From Larix kaempferi (Eukaryota > Streptophyta > Pinopsida > Pinales > Pinaceae), in assembly GCA_027924585.1 (NCBI GenBank), contig BSBM01000123.1:15330001-15394000 (forward strand): DNA of 64,000 nt, given 5' to 3'. Below are positions 1 through 10,708 of the stretch, piece after piece (the first letter of the stretch is position 1; each line of letters opens with the position of its first letter). The notes under the pieces are model-generated. The model worked only from the letters and a program-made list of their open reading frames with translations, searched no databases and had not been told where the DNA came from. The translations under genes were made by a program, and so were the position numbers.

Positions 1-54
1 TACATCCACAACCATGGGGAGGATCCTCCTACCACCATGCTTGGAATGGCTCCT

Positions 55-1700
55 GCAAATGTGTCCCATCACTTCCTCCTCAAAGTATCTTCTATCTGAA
101 GAACACCAAGCCTCTCTCTAAAGTACTCGAACTTCACTCTGGCTAGTAATTTGGTCAACACATATGCAATATGCTCATCTGTCGTAACATACTGGAGCTT
201 TACTGCTCCTCTCTGCACCATATCCCTGATATAGTGATATTTGATCTCAATGGAACATCGGTTTATCTAACAACTTCACACAACTCTAGTTGTCACAATA
301 GATACAAGTAGCATCCAACTGGAGATCAAATAAATCAGATAGTAGCTTCCTTAGCCATACTACCTCACAACTAGCCGAACAAGCTGCGACATACTTTGCT
401 TCGGCTATACTTAGTGCTACCCAAGATTGCTTCCTACTAAACCAAGAGATCACACCTAATCCCATACTGAAGCAACACCCTGAAGTGCTCTTCCTATCTG
501 CAGCACTGCCTTCCCAATCTGAATCAACATAACCCTCCAGGTTAAACTTTTGATCTGCATCATACTTGAGCCCATAATCAACTGTACTCTTCAGGTACCT
601 TAGAATATGCTTTACAACAATCAGGTGAACATGTCTAGAATCCGTCAGGAACTGGCTCAAGGTGTTCACCGCAAAGCAAATATTTGGTCTCGTATTCGTC
701 AAGTACATCAATGACCTAATCATTTGATGATACATCGTGGCATCAACCGACTCTGATGAAGCATCACTCAATAGCTTCAGGTTCGATTCCATAGGTGTGA
801 CCATGGCCTTGCACTCCATCATCCCGAACCGCTTCAGGATCTCTGCTGCATACTTCCCTTGTCCTAGGAAGATTCCATCTACACTCTGCCACACCTCCAT
901 ACCTAGAAAGTAATGTATCATACCCAAGTCCTTCATCTCGAACTCGAAAGCGAGATTCCTCTTCATGTCAAAAATCAACCTATCCTCACCTGTGACAAAC
1001 AGGTCATCCACATACAGTAGGAGTATCACTGGATTTCCTTCCTCAACCTTGTAGTAAAGGTTGGAATCCTCTTTACTCTTGGTAAATCCCAAACTAGACA
1101 GGAAGATGTCTATCCTACCGTACCATGTCTTGGGTGCTTGTTTCAAACCGTACAAGGCTTTCTTCAATTTGCACACATATGACTCTCTGTCATGTGTCTC
1201 AAAACCGAGTGGCTGCTCCACATACACTTCCTCTTCGACTACACCATTCAAGAAAGCTGTCTTGACATCCATTTGGTGTATCTTTCACTTCATCATTGCA
1301 ACTAGAGCAAGTACTGTTCTGATGGAAGTGTATCTGTCTACAAGTGCAAGTGTTTCTTCATAGTCTATCCCTTCTTTCTGGGAGAAGCCATGAGCCACAA
1401 ACCTTTCCTTGTATTTCTCTATGCTACCATCTACAGCATGCTTGATCTTGTAGATCTACTTGGAAGTCACAATAGACTTCCCTTCTGGTCTTGGGAGAAC
1501 ATCCCAAACATCATTATTCATGATCGACTAGTACTCCTTGATCATGGAATCCTTCCATTACTGCATCCCAGATCCTGGGAACTTCAGATTCTTCAATATC
1601 TTCAATACGTAGTTTTCTTGAACTTCGTTGCTGGAACAAATGTCATTGTTGAGTCTTCGTTTCTTGTTCTTCGAAACAAGTCTCTCTTGTAGGTGATGGT
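55..1700 (-). pseudogene. Ty1/copia pol relic (reverse transcriptase and RNase H)
   Basis: Reading down from about 1700, the minus strand encodes the end of the integrase-RT linker, then the copia-type RT. The RT block has DVWDVLPRPEGKSIVTSK, HQMDVKTAFLNG, ALYGLKQAPKTWY and the catalytic LLYVDDLF. RNase H follows with YVDSDWEGSAADRKSTSG and IAEAKYVAACSAS, and a tail ending FEYFRERLGVL. The longest open segment is 286-1272. Breaks include stops where the family normally has Trp (after SIVTSK and in MK*KIHQMDVK), a TAG after CIYCDN, and a small deletion around 262-270. Gag, protease and the integrase core are not visible above 1700, so the element is truncated at its 5' side. The 3' LTR, if present, lies left of the window. 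Family assignment is secure; the element is certainly dead. Confidence 0.93.
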
Positions 1701-2101
1701 AAACGGTCTTTCCTACAAGATAATTTCAATTGCATGATTAGAAACATCTCATAGAATTCAAAACAAATTCTTACACATAAAGATATATGTCATACAGTCA
1801 TGCAATTATCTTAGCCAATGCTTCAATACAACATTTATCCATATCCTGTAACTTTCTAGATGCCTTCCATCTCTACCATAACATTGTTAAGAGTGTGCAC
1901 AACTCCCAACATGTCAGCAAATAGGTTTCATTCTAGATTAGTAGCAATGGAATGTTGTACAGTACCATAGGCCACTTACCCATTACTTGCATATTAGTAG
2001 TATCTTGTTCATTAATGCAACTTTTCTAAAATGCATAATATACATCCTAAATCTAGGAACACAAGTATATACATGACTGAACAACATCATTTAAGTAATC
2101 A
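1701..2101. other. no gene seen
   Basis: AT-rich spacer between the copia relic and the repeat array. I see no recognisable coding or structural signal. Confidence 0.5.
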
Positions 2102-2634
2102 CACTAGTACAAGTGGACATTTTTCCCACGGAAAATCGTTTCTATTGCAACACTTGTGCGTTGCTATAGAGACGAACATGACTTCTTGTTTTCGTGGCAA
2201 TAATTTTGTCATTGTAGCAACACTTGCCAACGTTCGTCACTATAGAGACAGAAATGACATGGACCGTGCTATCTTTAAAAAACCAAATTGTGTCGCTATA
2301 GCCACCAATGTTCTTGGCTATAGTGACGAAGTTTCATATTTAAAAAAGTAAGGGGAGCAATCTCCGTCTCTATAGCAACAAAAGTTGCTATAGCATCGCA
2401 CGTTTGTGGCTATAGCAGCAAACGTTCGTGGCTATAGTGACGAAATGTCATATTTAGAAAAAGTATGTGAAGCAATCTTTGTCTCTCTAGCAGCGAACGT
2501 TTGTGGCTATAGCACTGAACGTGCGTTGCTATAGCACCGAAAGTGCGTGGCTATAGCGATGGATTGTCATATTTAAAAAAAATAAGTGAAGTGATCTCTG
2601 TCTCTCTAGCACCGAACGTTCGTCTCTATAGCAC
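2102..2634 (+). repeat. subterminal-like repeat array, left part (candidate CACTA-type end)
   Basis: A sequence beginning CACTAGTACAAG at 2102 is followed by many degenerate copies of a roughly 21-bp motif of the type GTTCGTGGCTATAGCACCGAA. These are organised in longer units of about 115 bp, each marked by a (T)GTCATATTTA(A)n block near 2334, 2448 and 2568. Arrays of short motifs directly inside a CACTA terminus are typical of En/Spm superfamily elements. The matching opposite terminus (ending TAGTG) was not found, so the transposon assignment is an inference. The array is interrupted at 2635 by a topoisomerase I gene fragment and resumes at 3456. Confidence 0.5.
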
Positions 2635-3455
2635 CGAACTGGTACTACAACTTTAAATGCATTTTAGTTTCATGAATTGAACCTCCAGGCAGGTTATCTT
2701 GTTAATTGATCATAATTTAAGCATTAGCAAACAACATATAGTTCTGTATGTGATACCCTTGTTGTTTGTCTAGGACTTGATATCACCTCCATACGTGAAT
2801 TTATATATAAATCCCATTTTATTTGGAATTTTTTTACTTCCACAAGATAGTGATAGTGGCTGCACGTTAAGTTTCTAATGCCACAATTTATCCACACTAA
2901 TACAAGAATCTTTTAAAATCATTGAGTAAAATAATCCATAGCTTAGATAGAATTGTATCATAAACCAAAGAGCCAAGCATGAAAATCAAAACAATGAAAA
3001 CTGAAGTGGAAGAAAGAAAACATTATTGTATTTAACAGGTCATAAAGAAAAAATATGTAAGTACAAATGCATCAGTGTCCTAAATAGTACAATATTAGCA
3101 TTCTCAATATTACAAAACCAACTTCTATGAAATGAGCATAGGAATATACAAAATTACTTCTCTCTTCCCTCTAAATAGCTTTTCTAGCAAAAATAGTTTA
3201 CTGTAATAAGCCACCTCTATGCTCATTTGTTTCTTCTTTTCTTTTTCCCTGACATGCCAATCGCAAATGGGGTAAAATCATAGAGTTCAAAGTTTTGAAT
3301 GACATGCTTTGACCTAAGAACTTTCCTCCAATCATGCCAAAATTTTTCTATGAATTTTGGATTTGCCGCATAGTCTGTGTCCTTCATGACAACAAACATA
3401 GTGGCAACCTACAAAAACCAAACAGAGAGAGAGAAGAACAGAATATTCACCCAGT
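2635..3455 (-). pseudogene. captured/duplicated TOP1 fragment (one exon plus flanking introns)
   Basis: This 821-bp block is nearly the same as 7058-7880, with scattered substitutions. It contains one TOP1 exon on the minus strand, about 3408 down to 3222, starting after a clear acceptor (TTTTTGTAG|GTTGCC). Its product begins VATMFVVMKDTDYAA, matching the core-domain start of plant DNA topoisomerase I. The rest is intron sequence. Both copies carry the same one-base deletion just after the DFTP position, so the frame was already lost before the duplication. The block lies inside a repeat array and its left edge shares GAACT with the source copy, which suggests microhomology-based filler or transposon capture. 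Confidence 0.85.
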
Positions 3456-3720
3456 CATATTTAAGAAAAAATAAGCCAAGTGAGCACCGTCAATATAGCA
3501 CCGAAAGTTCGTGGCTATAGCACCGAAAGTTCGTGGCTATAGTGACGGAATGTCATATTTTAAAAAAAATGTCTTTCGCTATAGAGATGACAAGCCCTAG
3601 CAAGTTTCGATGAACATGCTATATTAGCGACAAACATTTCTGTCACTAGTATAGCAAATTCATCAAAACTTGCTAGGGCTTGTCGTCACTGTAGCGATGG
3701 ACATGTCTATTTTTGTTTTT
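3456..3720 (+). repeat. subterminal-like repeat array, right part
   Basis: The same motif family as at 2102-2634, in the same orientation. It includes two adjacent GTTCGTGGCTATAG copies (3505-3545) and a TGTCATATTT block at 3551. It continues into a palindrome (3571-3706). The array orientation does not flip, so this is a continuation of the left array and not an opposite terminus. Confidence 0.55.
3571..3706. repeat. imperfect palindrome with arms of about 54 bp
   Basis: The left arm (3571-3621, core GACAAGCCCTAGCAAGTTT) and the right arm (3652-3706, core AAACTTGCTAGGGCTTGTC) are inverted copies with a spacer of about 30 bp. The spacer contains a second CACTAGTA. The arms can pair over almost their full length with a few mismatches. 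This is consistent with a foldback element or with two inverted transposon ends. Confidence 0.75.
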
Positions 3721-6700
3721 TTAAATAATAAATAAATTTGGAGGGGATTGAATAGGAGGGCATCAATTAGTCATTGAAGTGACATATTCAGCAAGGGAGT
3801 TCATTTTGTTATTTGTAGGGTGAGCATCTTGTTAACAAACTGTCAAGACATTATGAGGCATGCATGAATATGTTTTTTGTGAACCTCATAATTTTGTGAA
3901 GTATGTTGCCTTTTGGTATCAGAAATCATCCTTATAAAGTCTAATGTAAAATCTAGAAAATGAATACCACTATGGTCACTTCCCCAATCTCATGGAAAAG
4001 GCCTCTTCTAGGGGGGACTTCGATGATTAGCAATAGTTACAAATGTTTATGGCACACAGTTGGATTGACCATAGTTAAATTTCTGTGAAAACACAGATGT
4101 AAAACTACATTTGGTAAGGAATCATCTCCCCTTAGCCTAGGGTAATTGAAGATCTTTAATCAGGAACTGAATATAATTGTTGAAGTGAAACTTAGTATCT
4201 TCAATAGAGATGTTGATTCCCTTCCTATTAGGGAATGGGTTCATGTGCTTGTTTTATTGGCCCTTTAGGGTGGGAATTTCCTTGTAAACTTGTTGTTCAT
4301 ATGATGTAACTCTCTATGTTTTGTGATGTAATTATTTGTTGCATGAGATAATATATGAAGTATTTCTCAAAAAAAATTGGCACCTATAGTGCCAAAGGAA
4401 GCATCTAGGATTGGAGAGACACAATGGATAGGAGGTACCATGGGAATGATAGCCAAAACAAAAGTGGAAATGTATTCAAGGAAAACCAGTTATTGCTGAA
4501 AGGGAGAATGATGCAAAGCCACAACTAATGAGGAACACTGAAGTATAGAGAGATTCTTAAAGCGCAAGGAATATATTTAAGAAAAGGAAAATCTAAATAT
4601 CTCTCCCTCCCCCATGCCCACCCCCACCCTAATTTTCTTCCTCTCTCCTTTTATTTTTTTCTCCCTCTCCCTCATCCTTTCTTCCTTTCCCTCTTTCTCA
4701 TATCTCTCACCCCTATCTTCCTTTTCTCTTTCTCTCCCACTATAATCCCATGCATTCCTAAGTTCTATTAGAGAGTCTCCTATAGTCAAATCAACTTAAA
4801 ATAAGAGTTCGTAATGATTCTGTTATTTGAGTAAAAAGAGCATGTTAAGGATGAAATAATTGCATCCTTGTAGAAATGTGTTTAGATAAAATTTATTTTA
4901 TGTTTATGTGACAAAAATGTGTTGCAGCATACCCCTACCAAAAATATGTTTGAGTAGAAAAGGATAAGTGGCAGGCCGTAATGTCGGCGAAGCAGAAAAG
5001 GATAAGTCGTGGGTCATGTAATGCAAAAGAATAGAGCACTAGCTAATGGGGACATGTAATGCATAAACATAGAGAACTAGATAATAGATATTTGATAATA
5101 TGGAAAAGGGTTAGCATTTATTGTGCCACCATCAGAGCCCTAAATTTTAATCTAGCAGAGCCATCACACTTATGATGCTACCATTGGAGCTCTAAATTTT
5201 AGCTAGTAGGGGCTTAACACTTATCAGGTTGCCATGGGAACTTTAAATTTAAGCTATGAAAACTCAAAATTTAGTCTCATTCTTTTCTTGAGTCCTAAGT
5301 CATGAAACCTCCAATCTCTTGATGCCAAATTTTAGTGAAGTAGAGGTGGGAGGAGAGAAAAAAAATTGAATAAATGAAATTTGTGACTCTAAAAATTTCT
5401 CAAAATTTCTAATCTCCAACTTTGCACAAAATTGACTTTCTCAATTGACTCAAGTTTTTTTCAAGGTTCCGTGACTATATTCATCTACCCATGAACTTGA
5501 TATTTATATTACTCTCAATGTGAATTACCTTTCAAAAAAACATATGTCCACTTGCATGTCTAGTTCCTAAGTTCAAGCTCTATACCAAACAATTATATAC
5601 CATCATGATTTGCTTTAATGTTGTCCCAAATCTCAATGTGCATTACCTTTCAAAAACACATATGTTTACATTTGCGAACCTTTAGGGAGGTAGGGCATGA
5701 AACTGATTTGTGCAATTTCATAAATAGATTCACTTGAATGGATGGTTCAGGTTATTTCATTGGACTCTTATTCGATAGCGCCCCATGGCTTATCTCACTA
5801 GGATTCGATGCTTTCTTCAGACATCTATTTGATGGTGCCCTGCCACTTATGTATTATTTTGTAGACTTGAATTTCATGTCTCTTGTGCCATCGATACTAT
5901 TGGAGCTTTATGGATTTCAGATAAAACTTGAGCGAACGATTTCATTCTTTATATATGGTGCATTATTTCTTGTTAAGCCCAGGCTCCCCCTTTTCATGAT
6001 GCATGATAGAGAACAAACCATATTGGTTTGAGCTTAATTTTAGGAGGTTTAGATTTATAAGTTTGTATCTACCTAGTATTTTGATGTGTTGTATAATAAT
6101 AAGGAATTGATTTATAGATGCACTAATATTAAAGGAAATGCAGAAGATGGAGATGGGAGACCCAGCTAGCTTTAATTCTGAACCATCCACTCCTAAGTCC
6201 TCATTAACCCCTTACTTTTTACCAAAATTTGGAAATGGAGATTGCTTCTCTTTAACATAAAGGAGTTATTACATATCATATGGAAGAATTAGAGCCACCA
6301 TCAAAGTATAGAGCATCCTGCACCCATGTTTTAGGATCATGTCTCATTCATTACCTAGGTTGGAGTAGGTGGAAAACCAGATTGTCATCCTCCTGAATGC
6401 AGATATTCTATTAGAGCAGCTTTATCAGTTTTACTCTATCTGTCCCAATATTGATTACAAGGAGAACCATGAAGGTCAGCATTCAATGCAGAGGAAGGGA
6501 AAGAATCTAGAACCAACCAGCAGCAACACTCAACCAGTTGGAGGAGGGAAAAGGAGACATCAGGAGATGTCAACCCATGCTAGAAGCAGTAGAAGTTAGA
6601 ACACTTCACAGTAGAAAACAAGGATGTTATCAAATATGGTATGGAAATAATGAGGGGCAATAGGCATCAAGCTTATTAATATTTCAGAAATGGAAAATAT

Positions 6701-7057
6701 GTAAAAATAAAATATGATAATACGAGTAACAAAATCTCAAATATGGGGTCCAAGGTCAAGGGTGAGAAAGCTTGGATATCAAAAGCAGGCTTCAATGGAT
6801 CTCCACAGACCAAAATGATGTCTCAAGCACTAAATAGGTCTATGTCAGCCTAGCAAATCTAAAGGACATATTATCTAGACACTGAAACCACTCCTACAAC
6901 CTCTGCTTGCATGTATCTACAATCATTGAGATTGGTTCCACACCATTATTTGGGAAGGCTACTTCACATAGTTATTTGGGTAGAATGATTTCATTCAGAT
7001 AAGATACCATTTCAAACTGTAAAGAGCCTATTATCTTTGTTCCTATGTCAACCAGTA
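3721..7057. other. no gene recognised
   Basis: Several short open frames occur, for example 5738-6031 on the plus strand (97 codons, hydrophobic) and 6369-6599. None shows a family motif, splice-bounded structure or codon regularity that I can support. A CT-rich low-complexity tract lies at 4588-4742. Confidence 0.5.
4588..4742. repeat. polypyrimidine low-complexity tract
   Basis: About 150 bp almost wholly C and T (CTCTCCCTCCCCC, CTTTCCCTC and similar). Translations through it give Arg/Glu/Lys-rich artefacts and should not be called genes. Confidence 0.8.
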
Positions 7058-7880
7058 GAACTGGTACTAAAACTTTAAATGCATTTTAGTTTCACAAACT
7101 GAACCTCCAGGCATGTTATCTTGTTAATTGATCATAAGTTAAGCATTAGCAAACAACATATAGTTCTGTATGTGATACCCTTGTTGTTTGGCTAGGACTT
7201 GATATCAGCTCCATAGGTGAATTTATATATAAATCCCATTTTATTTGGATTTTTTTTACTTCCACGAGACAGTGATAGTGGCTGCACGTTAAGTTTCTAA
7301 TGCCACAATTTATCCACACTAATACAAGAATCGTTTAAAATAATTGAGTAAAATAATCCATATCTTAGATAGAATTGTATCATAAACCAAAGAGCCAGGT
7401 AGGAAAATCAAAACAATGAAAACTGAAGTGGAAGAAAGAAAACATTATTTTATTTAACAGGTCATAAAGAAAAAATATGTAAGTACAAATGCATCAGTGT
7501 CCTAAATAGTACAATATCAGCATTCTCAATATTACAAAACCAACTTCTATGAAATGAGCACAGGAATATACAAAATTACTTCTCTCTTCCCTCTAAATAG
7601 CTTTTCTAGCAAAAATAGTTTACTATAATAAGCCACCTCTATGCTCATTTGTTTCTTCTTTTCTTTTTCCCTAAGATACCAATCGTAAATGGGGTAAAAT
7701 AACAAAGTTCAAAGTTTTGAATGACATGCTTTGACCCAAGAACTTTCCTCCAATCATGCCAAAAGTTTTCTATGAATTTTGGCTTTGCCGCATAGTCTGT
7801 GTCCTTCATGACAACAAACATAGTGGCAACCTACAAAAACAAAAACAGAGAGAGATAGAACAACAGAATATTCACCCAGT
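7058..7880 (-). repeat. source-side copy of the TOP1 segmental duplication
   Basis: It matches 2635-3455 end to end. On its right side this copy continues into further TOP1 intron and exon sequence (7881-9282), whereas the other copy runs into the repeat array. The direction of copying is therefore most simply from here to 2635-3455. Confidence 0.85.
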
Positions 7881-9372
7881 TAATTTTTTATAATAACACT
7901 CATTGTCATATCATAGAGTCAGAAAAATTTCCATGGTTCTATTTTTAAAAACACAGAAAAGAGAAGCTCAAAGAAACAAAAGACCACAAATGACAGGAGA
8001 ACATGTAAGCAAGAAGACTGAAAGCTTACAGTCCAATAGAATCTCACCTCCTCTTCTTTAGGAGTAAGATCAATTGGCTTGCCATTGTAAAGCATCTTAA
8101 CTCCATGGGGCTTATAAGGTGGAGGAAAAATCACTCCAATGTGCTACAAAGTTGTCCACTTCTGACCTTCGCCAGATCTAGGTGGCAATTTGCCTCCCTT
8201 CAACTTTGTTGGATTGCTTTTTATTTTCTTAACTTCTAGCACCTTCTTCTTGAAAACCTTTTCCTTTTCTAAAGAAGGTGATGGCTTTGGCAATTCAGTC
8301 TTCTTCATGCACTGAAAAAATAGGAATATCATCCTCATCAGCAATAGAATCATCAGGCTCTGTCTTACCCTTCTCCTTTCTCTCTTCCTTGACAACCTTT
8401 TTTGATGAGGAAAGTAGCTTTGCTAAAGGGATGGCTTTAGCATTTGAGTTTTTTTCATACGCTGAGAAATAAGAATATCATCCTCATCATCACTGTATCC
8501 ATAAGCCTCTGCCTTAACCTCTGGTTCTACTTTCACCTTGCGCTCTGATGGTACCCCTAATGGCTTGGCCTTTTTAGTGACGGAAGAGCTTATACCATTA
8601 TCATCCTTCTTTGAAGGTCTCTTTTTTGTATTAATTTAAATTTTAACAAGCTGAGTTTTTCCATTTATATCTTTCTTAACCAATCCATTTGGTTTGCTCT
8701 TTAATGCTACATGATTCATGTCACTATCCATAGGGGAACCTTGATTGGTTTGTTTTGGTTTATGTCTTATTGATAAAGGTTTCTCATCTTCAGAATCTTC
8801 ACTGTCCATAGGGAAACTTTCAATGGGCTATTTTGGTTTGTGTCTCATTGCTAAAGGTTTCTCATCCTCAGAGTTAGCACCACCCATAGGGGAACCTTCA
8901 CTGGGTGGTTTTTTCAACTGATTTACCTGAAACCTCATGTGCAAGGGAACATCATCATCTGAATAATTCCCAGATTTTACAGACTGTGTTCTCATAGATT
9001 CCGAGGGCTGAATATATCTACTGGTAGGCAGCAAATTGCAACTTCTATTTGAATCTTTGGCCAAAGTGTTTTTTGTAGCTCCTTTTGTAATACAGACACC
9101 TCATGACTTAAAGGCTTGCAATCTTCAGAATCACCATCTGCTCCAAAAAGAAAATTCTTTAGTGTTCTAGCGTCATCGCCATCTAGAGCCCTCTTTCCAG
9201 ATCTTTGCTCTGAACTGGGAGCTCTACCCACACCGAGCGAAACTTGTTTGGATTGAGACAATTTTGGAGGAGAAGAACTCATGTTGACTGAGCTAGATTT
9301 AGAAGGATACGATGCTGACAGCGGCCTTGCAATGGTCACTCTATCGAGAATGAGACGGACAAGACACAACAC
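7643..9372 (-). pseudogene. TOP1: DNA topoisomerase I (nuclear TOP1) 5' gene fragment
   Basis: TOP1 nicks and religates one DNA strand to relax supercoils. The fragment covers the charged N-terminal region and the start of the core. A likely start is ATG at 9282 (MSSSPPKLSQSKQ). Repeated SEDEKPL..RHKPK and DEDDIPI..MKKT blocks follow, then KLPPRSGEGQKWTTL and IFPPPYKPHGVKMLYNGKP at 8055-8180. The exon ends at 8048 with a GTGAGA donor. The next exon is 7830-7643 (VATMFVVMKDTDYAA to REKEKKKQM). Breaks include a frameshift near 9090, a stop near 8635, frameshifts near 8430 and 8310, a stop after KWTTL, and a one-base deletion after CYFTP. The catalytic core and Tyr domain are absent. It is the source-like copy of the block at 2635-3455. 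Identification is secure from the GVIFPPPYKPHG-type signature. Confidence 0.9.
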
Positions 9373-9654
9373 GACATGGCAAGAAAAGAGAGGATAGAGG
9401 ACAGAGGCCAGAGGATAGGTGGCATTTTTTTGGTTTTTTATTTAAAAATTATATATATTTATTTTTAAATTATGAAAATAAAAATGACTCCTGCAGGGAT
9501 TTATGTCCCATCAAAGTTGTACTTATCCAATCAAAAATTCAAAATTTCATATTTTAAAAATTATTAAAATTATTTTTATTTTTCACAATATTATGTTTAA
9601 TATTCAAAATATTCAAAACATTATAAAACTATTAACCAATTTTGTTTCAAAATA

Positions 9655-10703
9655 TGTTGGCGGGAAAAACTACCCTATAGTAAGGAAACAGATACTATCA
9701 ACTGAAAGGGGATGACAGGTAAGCGTATTAACTATGTTACAGAGATGTTCATGAAAGGAAATAGGTTATAGGTATTGATAACATACCTTTCGAATGACGT
9801 TCGATCCTAGCTCTTATTCGATCTTGCGCTCGGTCCTCAAGTCAACCTCCTGTTCAATAAAACTGCAATACAAGTACCTTTCTCAGCGTATCTTGGATAA
9901 TATATAATGATGAAAAAGACAAAGCAATTTAAACATCTAATATTAACCAAAACATATCCAAACAAGTATAACACTTCAATGAACACTTAATTTGGGACAA
10001 GAAAGACGCTTCAACCTTTTATTGTCAAATGCAAATTGATGTTACAAAGTATACCTGACTTTGTGACATGTTCCTGCAACTTGATCCTGGGGTCCTGCTC
10101 TTCTCTGGCTTGGATATCTTCTAGCATAAACTCCTCCAATGCAAGCTTCTCTTTAAAAGTCTCTTAATAACATTCATGTCTCTAACCCCTCTCTTTATTC
10201 TTCCTTGTATTTATAGGACAAGGGCAAGCAGTTCAGGTCGAGATATGGTTATGGAGGAAGTTGGGGAAGTTGGGAAACCAACTACAACTAATACTCTTCA
10301 TGAAATTAATTAATTTTTAATCATCTTTTGAGATGTATGGTACCATTGCTCAGTGAAGTAGCGTTCAGGGCGCTACTATAGTGCTTGTAAGCTAGCGCTC
10401 ATCACTTTTTGAATGTTGAGCACTACTCTACTGAAGAGGAGTAGCGCTCATGAGGCTTGAGTGCTACTATTACACACTGGAGTAGGGTACAGGCACTAGT
10501 CTATTGAAGTAGAGTAGCGCTCATGTCTCAAAATGACATTTTAGGGTTTTTCTAGTCTTGTCATGAGGTGGAGTAAGTCAAAGTCTCATCTAGGGTCAAC
10601 ATGCTCGTCCATCCAAGTTGTCCTTTTGTGTGATCAATATCTCAAGGTGATCATGGACGGAGAGGTGATCATGGACAGAGAGGTGCAGGTTTGACCTATA
10701 ACA
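9655..10703 (-). mobile_element. solo LTR (same family as the LTR at 57130-58103)
   Basis: The block begins TGTTGGCGGGAAAAACTACC and ends GACCTATAACA. It is flanked by identical 5-bp target duplications AAATA at 9650-9654 and 10704-10708, the mark of an inserted LTR whose internal region was lost by recombination. It aligns over most of its length with 57130-58103, including the GTTCGATCCTAGCT and AGCGTATCTTG blocks. By comparison with that copy the retroelement sense is minus. A TATAAATAC box lies at 10207-10215 on the minus strand. The interior holds short repeats of AGTAGCGCTCA near 10370-10520 and a local tandem duplication of GGTGATCATGGAC-type sequence near 10650-10685. Confidence 0.9.
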
Positions 10704-10708
10704 AAATA

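Noticed and set aside
2031-2351. 106-codon plus-strand frame over the repeat array
   Set aside because: Composed of the repeated CTATAG-type motif; no family match and breaks at the unit borders.
3640-3720. Right terminus of a CACTA element
   Set aside because: No ...TAGTG end with matching 3-bp duplication; array orientation does not invert, so only a candidate left end is claimed.
5738-6190. Overlapping small frames on both strands
   Set aside because: No recognisable motif, splice border or repeat evidence; length expected by chance in AT-rich DNA.
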